DNA from: Pseudomonadota bacterium
GTDB taxonomy: Bacteria > Pseudomonadota > Alphaproteobacteria > Rhizobiales > Hyphomicrobiaceae
Length of the DNA: 14,487 nucleotides
Assembly (NCBI GenBank): GCA_023430845.1
Contig: JAEYYJ010000271.1
Location: 1 to 14,487, forward strand
Reading direction: 5' to 3'
Shown here one piece after another: positions 7,738 to 14,487 of the stretch (the stretch's first letter is position 1; the number at the start of each line of letters is the position of its first letter). The position numbers and the translations under genes are program-made. Below the pieces are notes generated by a model. The model did no database searches and was not told the origin of the DNA. It saw only the letters and a program-made list of their open reading frames with translations.

Positions 7738-8304
7738 CTACTTGAGCTTGTAGCCGATGCGCACACCCGCGCTGGTGATGCCGCTGTTGTTCGAGCAGAG
7801 GTTGGCGTTCGACATGTGTGCCACGGTGGCATAGACCGTCCAGGCGTCGTCGAGCGCATAACCGAGCGACAGCGACTCGCGGAAATTCACCCGACACCCG
7901 TAGAGATCCTCAGCCGAACCGTTGAGTGGGCCATCATGCCACGAGCCGCCGAAAGACGCCTCGAGGGAAAGCCGGTCGGTCAGTTTCAGATCCCAGGTAA
8001 GGCCCGCGTAGACTTGGCTCGTATCACCGATGATGTTGAGCGAAGCCCCGACATGCAGGCGCAGCCTGAGGAAGGAATCAGCGAAGGCATTGCCGGAGGA
8101 GATTGGAGGGCGGCGAAACAGCAACTCGACATTGACGTCAGCCCCACCCTCGGAATGGCTGGGCTCGATGCTGTGCGCCATTACGCCGAGCCGCACCTCG
8201 TCGAGGAGGGCTTGCGCTCTCGCCGGCGAGCCAAAACTCAGCGCGGCAACCACGGCGAGCGCAGCAACGCAAAACATGACACACGAATGCTTAGCCCGCT
8301 CCAT
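7738..8304 (-). CDS. PagL-like acyloxyacyl hydrolase (outer-membrane lipid A 3-O-deacylase family)
   Basis: Homologue of PagL, an outer-membrane beta-barrel esterase that removes the 3-O acyl chain of lipid A. The 188-residue protein starts with a Sec signal peptide ending in GSPARA, with predicted cleavage after Ala30. The mature part alternates like short beta strands (LRLRLHVGASLNI, AGLTWDLKL, LSLEASFGGSWHDG) and ends in strand VRIGYKLK, typical of small barrels. The family signature H-x-S-N-A is present as AHMSNANLC (His163, Ser165), matching the His and Ser of the PagL triad. No Asp or Glu occurs after Ser165, so the expected catalytic Glu is not evident. Cys137 and Cys170 could form a disulfide. 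The ribosome site is weak (GGGAC about 8 nt before the ATG); Met10 (8277) is a possible alternative start and would still leave a signal peptide. Confidence 0.8.
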   Translation of the reverse strand: MERAKHSCVMFCVAALAVVAALSFGSPARAQALLDEVRLGVMAHSIEPSHSEGGADVNVELLFRRPPISSGNAFADSFLRLRLHVGASLNIIGDTSQVYAGLTWDLKLTDRLSLEASFGGSWHDGPLNGSAEDLYGCRVNFRESLSLGYALDDAWTVYATVAHMSNANLCSNNSGITSAGVRIGYKLK

Positions 8305-8400
8305 GGCGCGCGTCCCACATCTACTTAAGGCTCATTCTCGCACGGCTTAATGGCCGACGCAGGACATCGCGGCACCACTTCGTCACAAATGGCGCGCTCT

Positions 8401-8419
8401 GTGGCGCGGCAGGCGCCAC
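8401..8419. terminator. Hairpin downstream of the PAS kinase gene
   Basis: GTGGCGC-GGCAG-GCGCCAC is a perfect 7-bp GC-rich stem with a 5-nt loop, starting 27 nt after the kinase stop codon and about 100 nt before the pagL-like start. Its place fits a transcription end for the kinase gene. Only ATTTG, not a T-run, lies further downstream on the minus strand, so termination may be factor-dependent. Confidence 0.4.
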
Positions 8420-8446
8420 CCATCAGCAGTTGTACTCAGGTTTTCA

Positions 8447-10846
8447 TCAACCTTTTGTCGCGTCGGCCGTTGCTTCGCCTGGCTGATGCGTCGGCAGCTC
8501 GATGATAAAGGTCGCACCAATCCCCGGCTGACCGTCGGCATCGATGGAGCCGCCGTGGCGCTCGACGATCTTGCGAACCGTCGCGAGACCAACGCCGGTA
8601 CCCTCGTATTCGAGGCGTCCATGAAGACGCTGGAAGATCGTGAAGATCTGCTCCTTGTATTTGTTATCGAAGCCGATCCCGTTGTCCCTGATCTCGATGC
8701 GCACGTGCGGCGCGCGCTGGCCAGCGCGCGCGCTGCCGTCCATGAAGCAGGTGATGCTTATCTCCGGCCTCACATCGGCCTTGCGGAACTTGAGCGCGTT
8801 CGCCAGCACGTTCTGGAGAAGCTGACGCATCTGCGTTGCGTCCGCGTCGATGGTCGGGAGTGCTTCGGATTTGATGACGGCACCCGTCTCCTCGATGCGG
8901 ATCTGAAGATCCGAAAGCACACCGGAGAGCACGTCGCCGAGGGCTACGCGCGTGAAGGGCTTGGCTTTGGTCGTCACGCGCGAATAGTCGAGCAGATCAT
9001 TGATGAGACGGCGCATGCGTCCCGCGGCATTCTGCATCCGGTCGAGGAACATGCGGCCATCGTCCGGCAAATCCTTGCCGTAACGAGTGACGAGCCGATC
9101 ACCGAACGCCTCGATCTTGCGCAGGGGCTCCTGGAGATCGTGCGAGGCGACATAGGCGAAGTCCTGAAGCTCGCGATTGGACCGCTCGAGCTTCTGCGTA
9201 TGCTCGCGCAACTCCTCGGCGTGGCGCTCGACATCAGTTACGTCCAGGCAGGTCGCGATGGTCCCACCGTTCGCCGTCGGCTCACTCACGACGGCGATCA
9301 CGCGCCCATCGCGCAGATGCTGCTTGAACGTCCTTCGCGCACTTTGATTGCGAGTCTCGTGCCGCTCTTTCAAGACGCGGCGCGCCTCTTCCTCGGTGTA
9401 ATTTCCAACGCTGGCGCTGTGCATCATGACGTCGCTCAGCGCGACGCCCGGCTTCACGATCTCAGGCGAGAGGCGGAACATTTCCAGATAGCGGCGATTG
9501 CAAATGATCAGGCGCTGATCGGCGTCGTACATCGCCAAGCCCTGAACCATGCTCTCCAATGCCGCGTCGAGCTGCACGTGCTGTGCAGCCAAACGGGCAT
9601 TGAGCTGCTCTCGCTCTGTGATGTCTTCGTGCGTGCTGACGAGACTGCCGTCCGGCATGGGCAAGCGCAGGACGGCAATGGAACGTCCGTCGGCCAGCCT
9701 CAGCACCTGTGAAACCTTGTTCCCAAAGGTCGCCAGACCATTCTGCACGAACTTGGAGGTGTCGATGTCGCCATAGAGTCCGGTCGAGATCCGGGACTCG
9801 AGGATTTCCTTAAGGCTGGTGCCCGGCCTGATATTGTCCGGGTTCAAGCCGTAGATCTCGGCGTAGCGGCGATTGGCGAAGACGACGCGCTGCTCGGCAT
9901 CGAACAGGCAGAGGCCCTGGGACATGCTCTCCAGGATGGCGTCGAACATCGAATTGCGGGTATGCAGCTCGCGCGTCAAGTGACGCAGGTCGGCCTCACG
10001 CTGCTTGAGTTGCGTGATATCGGAGCGCGTTTGCACGATCCCGCCATCGACCGTGCGCGTCTCATTGATCAGATGCCAACAGCCGTCGGCGAGATGAACT
10101 TCGGTCGGGATCCCGGGATTGCGGTGACGCTTGAGTGCGCTGGCGAGATAGGTTTCGAACGTCCGCCCCCTGACATCGAAGGCACCACGGCGGATCTCCT
10201 CCGCGAGCAGCGCCTCATAGGACGCGCCGCGCACGATCAGCTCGGCGACGCGGCCGCGGCATTCCACATACTTGCGATTGAAGACCACGAGCTTCTCGTC
10301 GGCATCGAAGAGCGCAAAGCCCTCGGCCATGACGTCGAGCGCCTGGGTCATGCGCTGACGCGCATTCGCGGCGATTTGCGCAAACTGCACATTGAGATCG
10401 GTCACACTTGCTGACGGCTCGATCTCGCGGACAGTCTCCACGAGCGTGCCGCTCGGGAGGCACGAGCGGTTGACTTCGACCAGCTTTGTGCTCGCGGCGA
10501 CGTAACGGAAGGAATCCTCGCTTCCGGGAAGCACGCGATCCATGGCCGCCTTCAGGCGAACAGCGATCTGCTCGTCGGAAAGCTCCATGCGCTGGAGTAC
10601 GCAGCGGATCAGATCCTCGAGACGAGCACCTGCGATCAGCTCCCCAGGCGTATGGCCGCGAAGAATGCGATAGGTCTCGTTGCAGGCGAGGAGCCGCAGA
10701 TTGCTGTCGAACATGGCGAGGCCGACGCTTGCACCGGCAAGCAGGGCGCCGGTGGCATCGGTGGCCACAGCCTTTGCGGGATGCCCATCGCGATCGGGCA
10801 TTTCCGTACCCGACAACGCCAATTGGCTCGACTGAGCGGTCGTCAT
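8447..10846 (-). CDS. Soluble sensor histidine kinase with four tandem PAS domains
   Basis: The 799-residue kinase has no signal peptide or membrane span, so it should sense a cytoplasmic cue. Four PAS units repeat the core G-[LF]-x-[LMF]-[FY]-D-x-[ND]-x-[RK]-[LV]-x-x-x-N-x-x-Y. Their cores are at about residues 42-59, 176-193, 311-328 and 436-453, and each is followed by a PAS end such as RSDITQL, THEDITE or CLDVTDVE. A short coiled-coil-like linker (541-565) leads to the HisKA H-box SHDLQEPLRKI (His569). The ATPase domain has NVLANALKF (Asn683), DNGIGF (721-726) and GTGVGLATV (749-757), resembling phytochrome-type kinases. There is no receiver domain and no response-regulator gene beside it. 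The start is supported by GGGGGAG about 4 nt before ATG 10846. The two TGA triplets at its end (8449 and 8446) are in tandem. The ligand and partner are unknown. Confidence 0.9.
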   Translation of the reverse strand: MTTAQSSQLALSGTEMPDRDGHPAKAVATDATGALLAGASVGLAMFDSNLRLLACNETYRILRGHTPGELIAGARLEDLIRCVLQRMELSDEQIAVRLKAAMDRVLPGSEDSFRYVAASTKLVEVNRSCLPSGTLVETVREIEPSASVTDLNVQFAQIAANARQRMTQALDVMAEGFALFDADEKLVVFNRKYVECRGRVAELIVRGASYEALLAEEIRRGAFDVRGRTFETYLASALKRHRNPGIPTEVHLADGCWHLINETRTVDGGIVQTRSDITQLKQREADLRHLTRELHTRNSMFDAILESMSQGLCLFDAEQRVVFANRRYAEIYGLNPDNIRPGTSLKEILESRISTGLYGDIDTSKFVQNGLATFGNKVSQVLRLADGRSIAVLRLPMPDGSLVSTHEDITEREQLNARLAAQHVQLDAALESMVQGLAMYDADQRLIICNRRYLEMFRLSPEIVKPGVALSDVMMHSASVGNYTEEEARRVLKERHETRNQSARRTFKQHLRDGRVIAVVSEPTANGGTIATCLDVTDVERHAEELREHTQKLERSNRELQDFAYVASHDLQEPLRKIEAFGDRLVTRYGKDLPDDGRMFLDRMQNAAGRMRRLINDLLDYSRVTTKAKPFTRVALGDVLSGVLSDLQIRIEETGAVIKSEALPTIDADATQMRQLLQNVLANALKFRKADVRPEISITCFMDGSARAGQRAPHVRIEIRDNGIGFDNKYKEQIFTIFQRLHGRLEYEGTGVGLATVRKIVERHGGSIDADGQPGIGATFIIELPTHQPGEATADATKG

Positions 10847-11115
10847 CGCTCTCCCCCGTTTGCAATGCTGGACCCAAGTCCAATAAATGGCACGGGGGCG
10901 ATTAAAAACTTCTAAGCGAAGTATGAACGCCGCATCGATCGCGGTTGCCGGATCGAGAGCCGCGCCTTGGGCTTTTATCTAAACTCCCGGAATAACACGC
11001 TTTTGCGGACGCGACGTCACACAAGGCCGCACCTCGGACGGGTTGACCATCGAGACGGACTAGCCTCAGGTTGCGCAAAATCCCGGCTTAAGTTCGCCGC
11101 AGGAGAAGGTGCTGC
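10847..11115. other. Divergent spacer between PAS kinase and ABC exporter
   Basis: A 269-nt spacer that must hold promoters for both divergent genes. I see a small dyad TGGAC-CCAA-GTCCA (10869-10882) about 23 nt upstream of the kinase start, and an AT-richer patch at 10880-10916. A weak plus-strand pair, TTGGGC (10967) with AATAAC (10991), has an 18-nt spacer. None is strong enough to call a promoter. Confidence 0.4.
11101..11109 (+). promoter_or_regulatory. Ribosome binding site setting the GTG start of the ABC exporter
   Basis: AGGAGAAGG ends 6 nt before GTG 11116, the first usable start in this frame, and is close to the ideal Shine-Dalgarno sequence. It makes GTG the preferred start over any internal ATG. 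Confidence 0.75.
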
Positions 11116-12969
11116 GTGAGTCCGAAGCCCGAATACACGTCCGAGCAGGTGCGCCCGTCGCAGGGCGGCCGTCGCGGGCTGCTCGGCCGCTTTTTCCAGG
11201 ACTGGATCCGGCCGCGATGGCGGATTCTCATCTACGCATTGATACTGACCGGACTGCTTGCCGGGATCACCGGCCTCTATCCGATGGTGATCAAGTACTC
11301 CTTCGACTCCGTGATCAAGGGAGACCTGACGCCGCTGCCGTGGATTCTCGGCGCCATCATTGCCGCGACCTTGGTTCGCTCCGTGCTCCTCTACATGCAC
11401 GCGGTCACGGCCAACCGGATCGTGCTTCGGATGACGACCGACATCCAGAAGGCCGCATTCCGGCACATCATAAACGCCGACTACGCCCGCCTCACGCGCG
11501 AAACACCCGGACGCCTCGTCTCTCGACTGACCAATGACATCCAGTTCATTCAACAGGCCGCCCAGTCGGGCCTCATCAACTCCGTGCGTGATGGCTTGTC
11601 AATCATCGCCCTTGCGATCGCGATGATCTACCTCGACTGGGTAATGTCGCTTGTCGTGCTCGGTATCTATCCGCTGGCCATCCTGCCGATCATGGCACTC
11701 GGCCGCCGTCTGCGCCGCGTCGCCAAGCAGACCCAGGCTCAGGTCGGCGATATGACCTCGCTGCTGACGGAGAAGCTGTCAGGCACGCGCCTCATCAAGA
11801 CGTATCGACTCGAGAATTACGCTGCACAGCGCATTCATGCGAGCTTCGAGAGCATCCTCTCGCTCCGCATGAAGGCGGTGCGAAATCGCGCGCGCCTCGA
11901 TCCGATGCTCGAGGCTCTCGGCGGCATTGCCGTTGCCGGCGTGGTCGCCTTCGCCGCCTGGCGGATCGGCACGAGCGGTGCGAGCTTCGGTGACTTCATG
12001 GGCTTCGTTACGGCCATGCTCATGGCATCCCAACCCGTGCGCGCCCTCGGCAATATCTCGACGAGGGTTCAGGAGGGTCTCGCGGCCGCCGAGCGCATCT
12101 ACGACCTTCTCGACGAGCCGCCGAAAATCGTCGATGCCCCGGCCGCGCTGCCGCTAATCGTAACGCGCGGCACTGTCCACTTCGACAATGTGGGCTTCAG
12201 CTACGACGACGCCACCGGACGGCGCACGCTCCATGACATCGATCTCGTCGTTCCGGGCGGCAGCACCGTCGCCTTCGTCGGCAGCTCGGGATCCGGCAAG
12301 ACCACGCTGCTCAATCTCGTGCCGAGGCTCTTCGACGTCGATCAGGGCGGCATTCGGATAGACGGGCAGGACATTCGCGATGTCACCGTATCGAGCCTGC
12401 GCGGCGCGATCGCGATGGTGAGCCAGGATGTGATCCTCTTCGACGACACGATCCACGCGAACATCGCGCTTGGCCGCCTCGGCGCGACCGATGCCGAGAT
12501 CGTCGCTGCCACACGTGCCGCCGCAGCACATGACTTCATCATGGAGCAGCCCAACGGCTATCAGACCGAAATCGGCGATCGGGGCCTGAAACTCTCGGGC
12601 GGACAGCGCCAGCGCCTCGCCCTCGCTCGTGCCATTCTCATGGATGCGCCGCTGCTGCTGCTCGACGAAGCCACGAGCGCGCTCGACTCGGAGTCCGAGC
12701 GCCTAGTACAGGACGCCCTCGCCAGCTACTCGCGCGGGCGCACCACTCTCATCGTCGCTCACAGGCTCTCGACCGTCCGCAATGCCGATCTCATCTGCGT
12801 GATGGCGCATGGCCGCATCATCGAATGGGGAACGCATGCCGAGCTGGTCGCGGCAGGCGGCAGCTACAGCCAGCTTCTGCGCTTGCAGTTCGGCACGGAT
12901 ACGATCGCGGAGCCGGCCATGAGCATCGAGGTCGATGCGCCGCTATCGCTTGTTCAACGCCGCTTTTGA
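11116..12969 (+). CDS. MsbA-type ABC exporter, fused permease and ATPase (probable lipid A/lipid flippase)
   Basis: Half-transporter of 617 residues that would act as a homodimer in the inner membrane. The N-terminal ABC type I exporter domain has hydrophobic helices at about 36-57, 75-95, 155-173, 176-196, 265-283 and 293-307. The ATPase domain has Walker A GSSGSGKTT (389-397), the Q-loop Gln437 in VSQDVILFDD, signature LSGGQRQR (493-500), Walker B LLLLDEATSALD (513-524; catalytic Glu518) and switch His549 in IVAHRLSTV. All key residues are present. The sequence fits the MsbA/LagD-like family. Its position about 1.2 kb from waaA makes lipid A or another envelope lipid the most likely cargo, but drug or peptide export cannot be excluded from sequence alone. 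The gene starts at GTG with a strong ribosome site. The roughly 25-residue tail after the ATPase domain is not conserved in families I know. Confidence 0.9.
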   Translation: MSPKPEYTSEQVRPSQGGRRGLLGRFFQDWIRPRWRILIYALILTGLLAGITGLYPMVIKYSFDSVIKGDLTPLPWILGAIIAATLVRSVLLYMHAVTANRIVLRMTTDIQKAAFRHIINADYARLTRETPGRLVSRLTNDIQFIQQAAQSGLINSVRDGLSIIALAIAMIYLDWVMSLVVLGIYPLAILPIMALGRRLRRVAKQTQAQVGDMTSLLTEKLSGTRLIKTYRLENYAAQRIHASFESILSLRMKAVRNRARLDPMLEALGGIAVAGVVAFAAWRIGTSGASFGDFMGFVTAMLMASQPVRALGNISTRVQEGLAAAERIYDLLDEPPKIVDAPAALPLIVTRGTVHFDNVGFSYDDATGRRTLHDIDLVVPGGSTVAFVGSSGSGKTTLLNLVPRLFDVDQGGIRIDGQDIRDVTVSSLRGAIAMVSQDVILFDDTIHANIALGRLGATDAEIVAATRAAAAHDFIMEQPNGYQTEIGDRGLKLSGGQRQRLALARAILMDAPLLLLDEATSALDSESERLVQDALASYSRGRTTLIVAHRLSTVRNADLICVMAHGRIIEWGTHAELVAAGGSYSQLLRLQFGTDTIAEPAMSIEVDAPLSLVQRRF

Positions 12970-13001
12970 CGTCACGCACCCGCGCGGAGGATGCACGATC
13001 A

Positions 13002-13733
13002 TCAAGCCGAGAGGCCGCGCGCTGCCCGCTTCAGGTAGCTTTCCGAGCGAAAGCTCGCCACCAGCGCCTTCGGATCGTAAACGGCATCCAGCCATTCCGC
13101 GAATGGCATGGGCGATCGCGCATCGTGCTCAAGATACGTATCAAAGAGGTGATCGAGGACCCCGGTCTTCGTCACGCGGATATGGCCATAGCGCAGCGCC
13201 AACTGACGCCGCGCCTCGGCCACCGGCACGCCCTCGCGGAAAATCAGATAGAGGGCGCAGAAGAGGCCCGTGCGATCGGAGCCGGATTTGCAGTGAACGA
13301 GTGTCGGACGATCTATGGCCGCGATCTCGGCACGCATGGCCGCAAGATCGGCGTGCGACGGCGCCGCGCGCGACCGCAGCCGCAGATTGACGAGATCCAT
13401 GCCGAGGTGGGCGCAGGACTTCTCTTCCAGCCAGAACCCGCCATAGGCTTCCGGGCCGCGCAGATTGATGACACGGCGTATCCCGCGTTGAGCTGCCGCA
13501 CGCAAATGACGTGGGGCCGGCTGGGCCGAGCGCCACAGGCTGTCGGTCACCTTGTGCAGATTGCCATAGACCTCGCGAATGAACCCGTAGTCCATCAGCC
13601 AAAGGTCGAGATGATTCAGTGCCGGACCGAACCGTCGTGTCATCCACGGCGGCAGGGATTCGGCCGTCCTCGCCTGCCAGGCGCGCAATCCCTTGCGGAC
13701 TCGCCGCCGCCCTTGTTGAGCAAACTTTCCCAT
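13002..13733 (-). CDS. Cys-based dual-specificity/tyrosine-type phosphatase family protein
   Basis: The 243-residue protein carries the P-loop signature of Cys-dependent phosphatases, HCKSGSDRTG, with nucleophile Cys148 and phosphate-binding Arg154. Upstream it has a basic N-terminal stretch (residues 9-35), a conserved-looking DYGFIREVYGNLHKV (48-62), LWRSAQPAP (67-74; typical of this phosphatase fold) and VINLRGPEAYGG (88-99). Downstream is the helical TGLFCALYLIFREG. No signal peptide or clear membrane span is visible. The substrate could be a phosphoprotein or a phosphorylated lipid or sugar. Its position between an MsbA-type exporter (convergent, 32 nt apart) and waaA (divergent) hints at an envelope role, but this is inference. 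The start at ATG 13733 is uncertain because the ribosome site is poor; Met31 or Met47 are alternatives, though both would remove residues that look family-like. Confidence 0.85.
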   Translation of the reverse strand: MGKFAQQGRRRVRKGLRAWQARTAESLPPWMTRRFGPALNHLDLWLMDYGFIREVYGNLHKVTDSLWRSAQPAPRHLRAAAQRGIRRVINLRGPEAYGGFWLEEKSCAHLGMDLVNLRLRSRAAPSHADLAAMRAEIAAIDRPTLVHCKSGSDRTGLFCALYLIFREGVPVAEARRQLALRYGHIRVTKTGVLDHLFDTYLEHDARSPMPFAEWLDAVYDPKALVASFRSESYLKRAARGLSA

Positions 13734-14027
13734 CAGCCAGCCAGAACGAACCTTTCATCGCCTCGAGGATGTATCAGGCAACCAAATCAGGCCCCACGGC
13801 GCCGAATTTTTCCGCAACCCGACTCCCCTCGCCTCTTGGCGAACGTCCTTATCGCCTGTATCGATGACAGGCAAATGCGGCTGCGGTCGGCCCGCCTGAG
13901 GGCGCCGCCGCACGGGCTGACAGGGGGGGTGCCGAGCGCGGCGTTTTGGCACCGGACGGGCAGGCAGTTTACGTCTAAAGGGACCGGCCGCATCAGCGCG
14001 GGCCTCGTCCGGGGTACCGTTGCAGAC

Positions 14028-14043
14028 GGCCGGAGTTCCGGCC
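14028..14043. repeat. GC-rich hairpin in the waaA upstream region
   Basis: GGCCGG-AGTT-CCGGCC is a perfect 6-bp all-GC stem with a 4-nt loop, about 180 nt before the waaA start. No T-run follows, so it is not a classical terminator. It could be part of a structured leader. Confidence 0.4.
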
Positions 14044-14204
14044 CGGCACTCGGAACGCGTTTCGGCCGAACCGTCGCTCGATCGTCTCTTGCTTGGAGTG
14101 TCTCGGTTGCAGGTCCAAATTCCAGCCGGAATGCGGTGCGGACTGTCGAACAGGCGGGAACGGCCGCACCCTCCGACGACTTACGGTGAGAGCCATATCG
14201 ACCT

Positions 14205-14210
14205 GAGGAG
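14205..14210 (+). promoter_or_regulatory. Ribosome binding site of waaA
   Basis: GAGGAG lies 9 nt before ATG 14220. An in-frame TGA at 14187-14189 with no other start codon in between fixes 14220 as the start. A nearer ATG at 14212 is in another frame and stops after three codons (ATG GCG GCA TGA), its stop overlapping the waaA ATG as ATGA; this could be a tiny leader or chance. Confidence 0.65.
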
Positions 14211-14219
14211 CATGGCGGC

Positions 14220-14487
14220 ATGAGCAGCCAAGCGGCAACAGGAGGGCAGCAGCCCCTACCCATTGCCCTGCGCGCCTACCGCGCAGTCATGTCCCTCGCG
14301 CGTCCGGCACTTTGGCTGCTCCTGCGCCGCCGAGCCGAGCGCGGCAAGGAGGATCACACCCGCCGCACCGAACGGTATGGCATTGCCGGTATGCCCCGCC
14401 CCGAAGGCGACCTCCTCTGGCTGCACGCCGCCAGTGTCGGCGAGACCAACGCCGTGCTGCCGCTGATCGAGCGCCTGCTCGCCGCGC
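14220..14487 (+). CDS. waaA: 3-deoxy-D-manno-octulosonic acid (Kdo) transferase WaaA/KdtA, N-terminal part
   Basis: Inner-membrane-associated glycosyltransferase that adds Kdo from CMP-Kdo to the lipid A precursor, the first step of LPS core assembly. Only 89 residues are in the window. They include a hydrophobic, likely membrane-anchoring segment (about 15-36) followed by a basic RRR patch, RRTERYGI (48-55), and the diagnostic LLWLHAASVGETNAVLPLI (65-83), in which Glu75 corresponds to the catalytic base of the family. The start is secured by an upstream in-frame stop and a GAGGAG site. The rest of the gene lies beyond the right edge. It faces away from the phosphatase gene. Confidence 0.93.
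   Translation, partial: MSSQAATGGQQPLPIALRAYRAVMSLARPALWLLLRRRAERGKEDHTRRTERYGIAGMPRPEGDLLWLHAASVGETNAVLPLIERLLAA

Larger units (their letters stand above)
13734..14219. other. 486-nt region upstream of waaA, no convincing gene
   Basis: The stretch separates the divergent phosphatase and waaA genes. Frames that cross it (such as 13787-14263 minus and the tail of 12825-14189 plus) give arginine-, serine- and proline-rich products without family features, so I treat them as chance. It is rich in short GC dyads: GGTGCC/GGCACC (13928-13953, next to a run of seven G), GGCCGG-AGTT-CCGGCC (14028-14043), TTCGGCCGAA (14061-14070) and ATTCC-AGCC-GGAAT (14119-14132). It may be a long leader or promoter region, a small RNA, or the remains of a lost gene. 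I found no clear promoter. Confidence 0.5.

Noticed and set aside
8486..9712. A 408-codon open frame on the plus strand opposite the PAS kinase
   Set aside because: Antisense of a conserved kinase region, without domains of its own.
10887..10904. TGGCACG resembling a sigma-54 -24 element upstream of the exporter
   Set aside because: The -12 part after the right spacer reads CGATT instead of TTGC, so the pair is not a credible sigma-54 promoter.
14052..14075. GGAAC followed by CGTC, resembling an EcfG general-stress promoter upstream of waaA
   Set aside because: The spacer is 15 nt and the -10 part is CGTC rather than CGTT, outside the usual pattern.
12825..14189. A 454-codon open frame spanning the end of the exporter, the antisense of the phosphatase and the following gap
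   Set aside because: It overlaps two well-supported genes, and its part over the gap is low-complexity and arginine-rich without family features.

Overview
The window reads as GC-rich chromosomal DNA of an alphaproteobacterium, probably in the Rhizobiales/Hyphomicrobiales. Three things point there: the gene order dusB(nifR3)-ntrB-ntrC-ntrY, a fused ispDF gene divergent from dusB, and a Kdo-transferase gene beside an MsbA-like exporter. Nothing indicates a phage, plasmid, insertion sequence or CRISPR. The base composition looks even, so this appears to be mostly core genome.

Left part (1-6301, minus strand): the nitrogen-control block. dusB, ntrB and ntrC are chained by two 4-nt ATGA overlaps and form one operon. 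A good sigma-70-type promoter (TTGAAC-N17-TAATCT) lies just upstream of dusB. After a 379-nt gap with several small palindromes comes ntrY, the membrane sensor kinase. Its last residues run off the left edge, and ntrX would be expected beyond it. NtrB and NtrY are both intact kinases. NtrC keeps its phosphoacceptor Asp, Walker motifs, GAFTGA loop and Fis-type HTH, so it should be a working sigma-54 activator.

Middle part (6302-10846): the divergent dusB/ispDF spacer carries a cluster of overlapping inverted repeats, a candidate operator. Next are ispDF (two non-consecutive MEP-pathway enzymes, probably starting at TTG), a convergent secreted PagL-like outer-membrane lipid A deacylase homologue, and a large soluble histidine kinase with four tandem PAS units and no adjacent response regulator.

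Right part (10847-14487): envelope genes. An MsbA-type ABC exporter (GTG start) converges on a Cys-based dual-specificity-type phosphatase. After a 486-nt, hairpin-rich gap with no convincing gene, the start of waaA (Kdo transferase) runs off the right edge. With the PagL homologue, the right half has a lipid A/LPS theme: modification, flipping and Kdo addition.

I do not see a clearly new multi-gene system. The items most worth a second look are the nested palindromes upstream of dusB, the PagL homologue without a visible catalytic acid, the orphan four-PAS kinase, and the phosphatase plus non-coding gap beside waaA.
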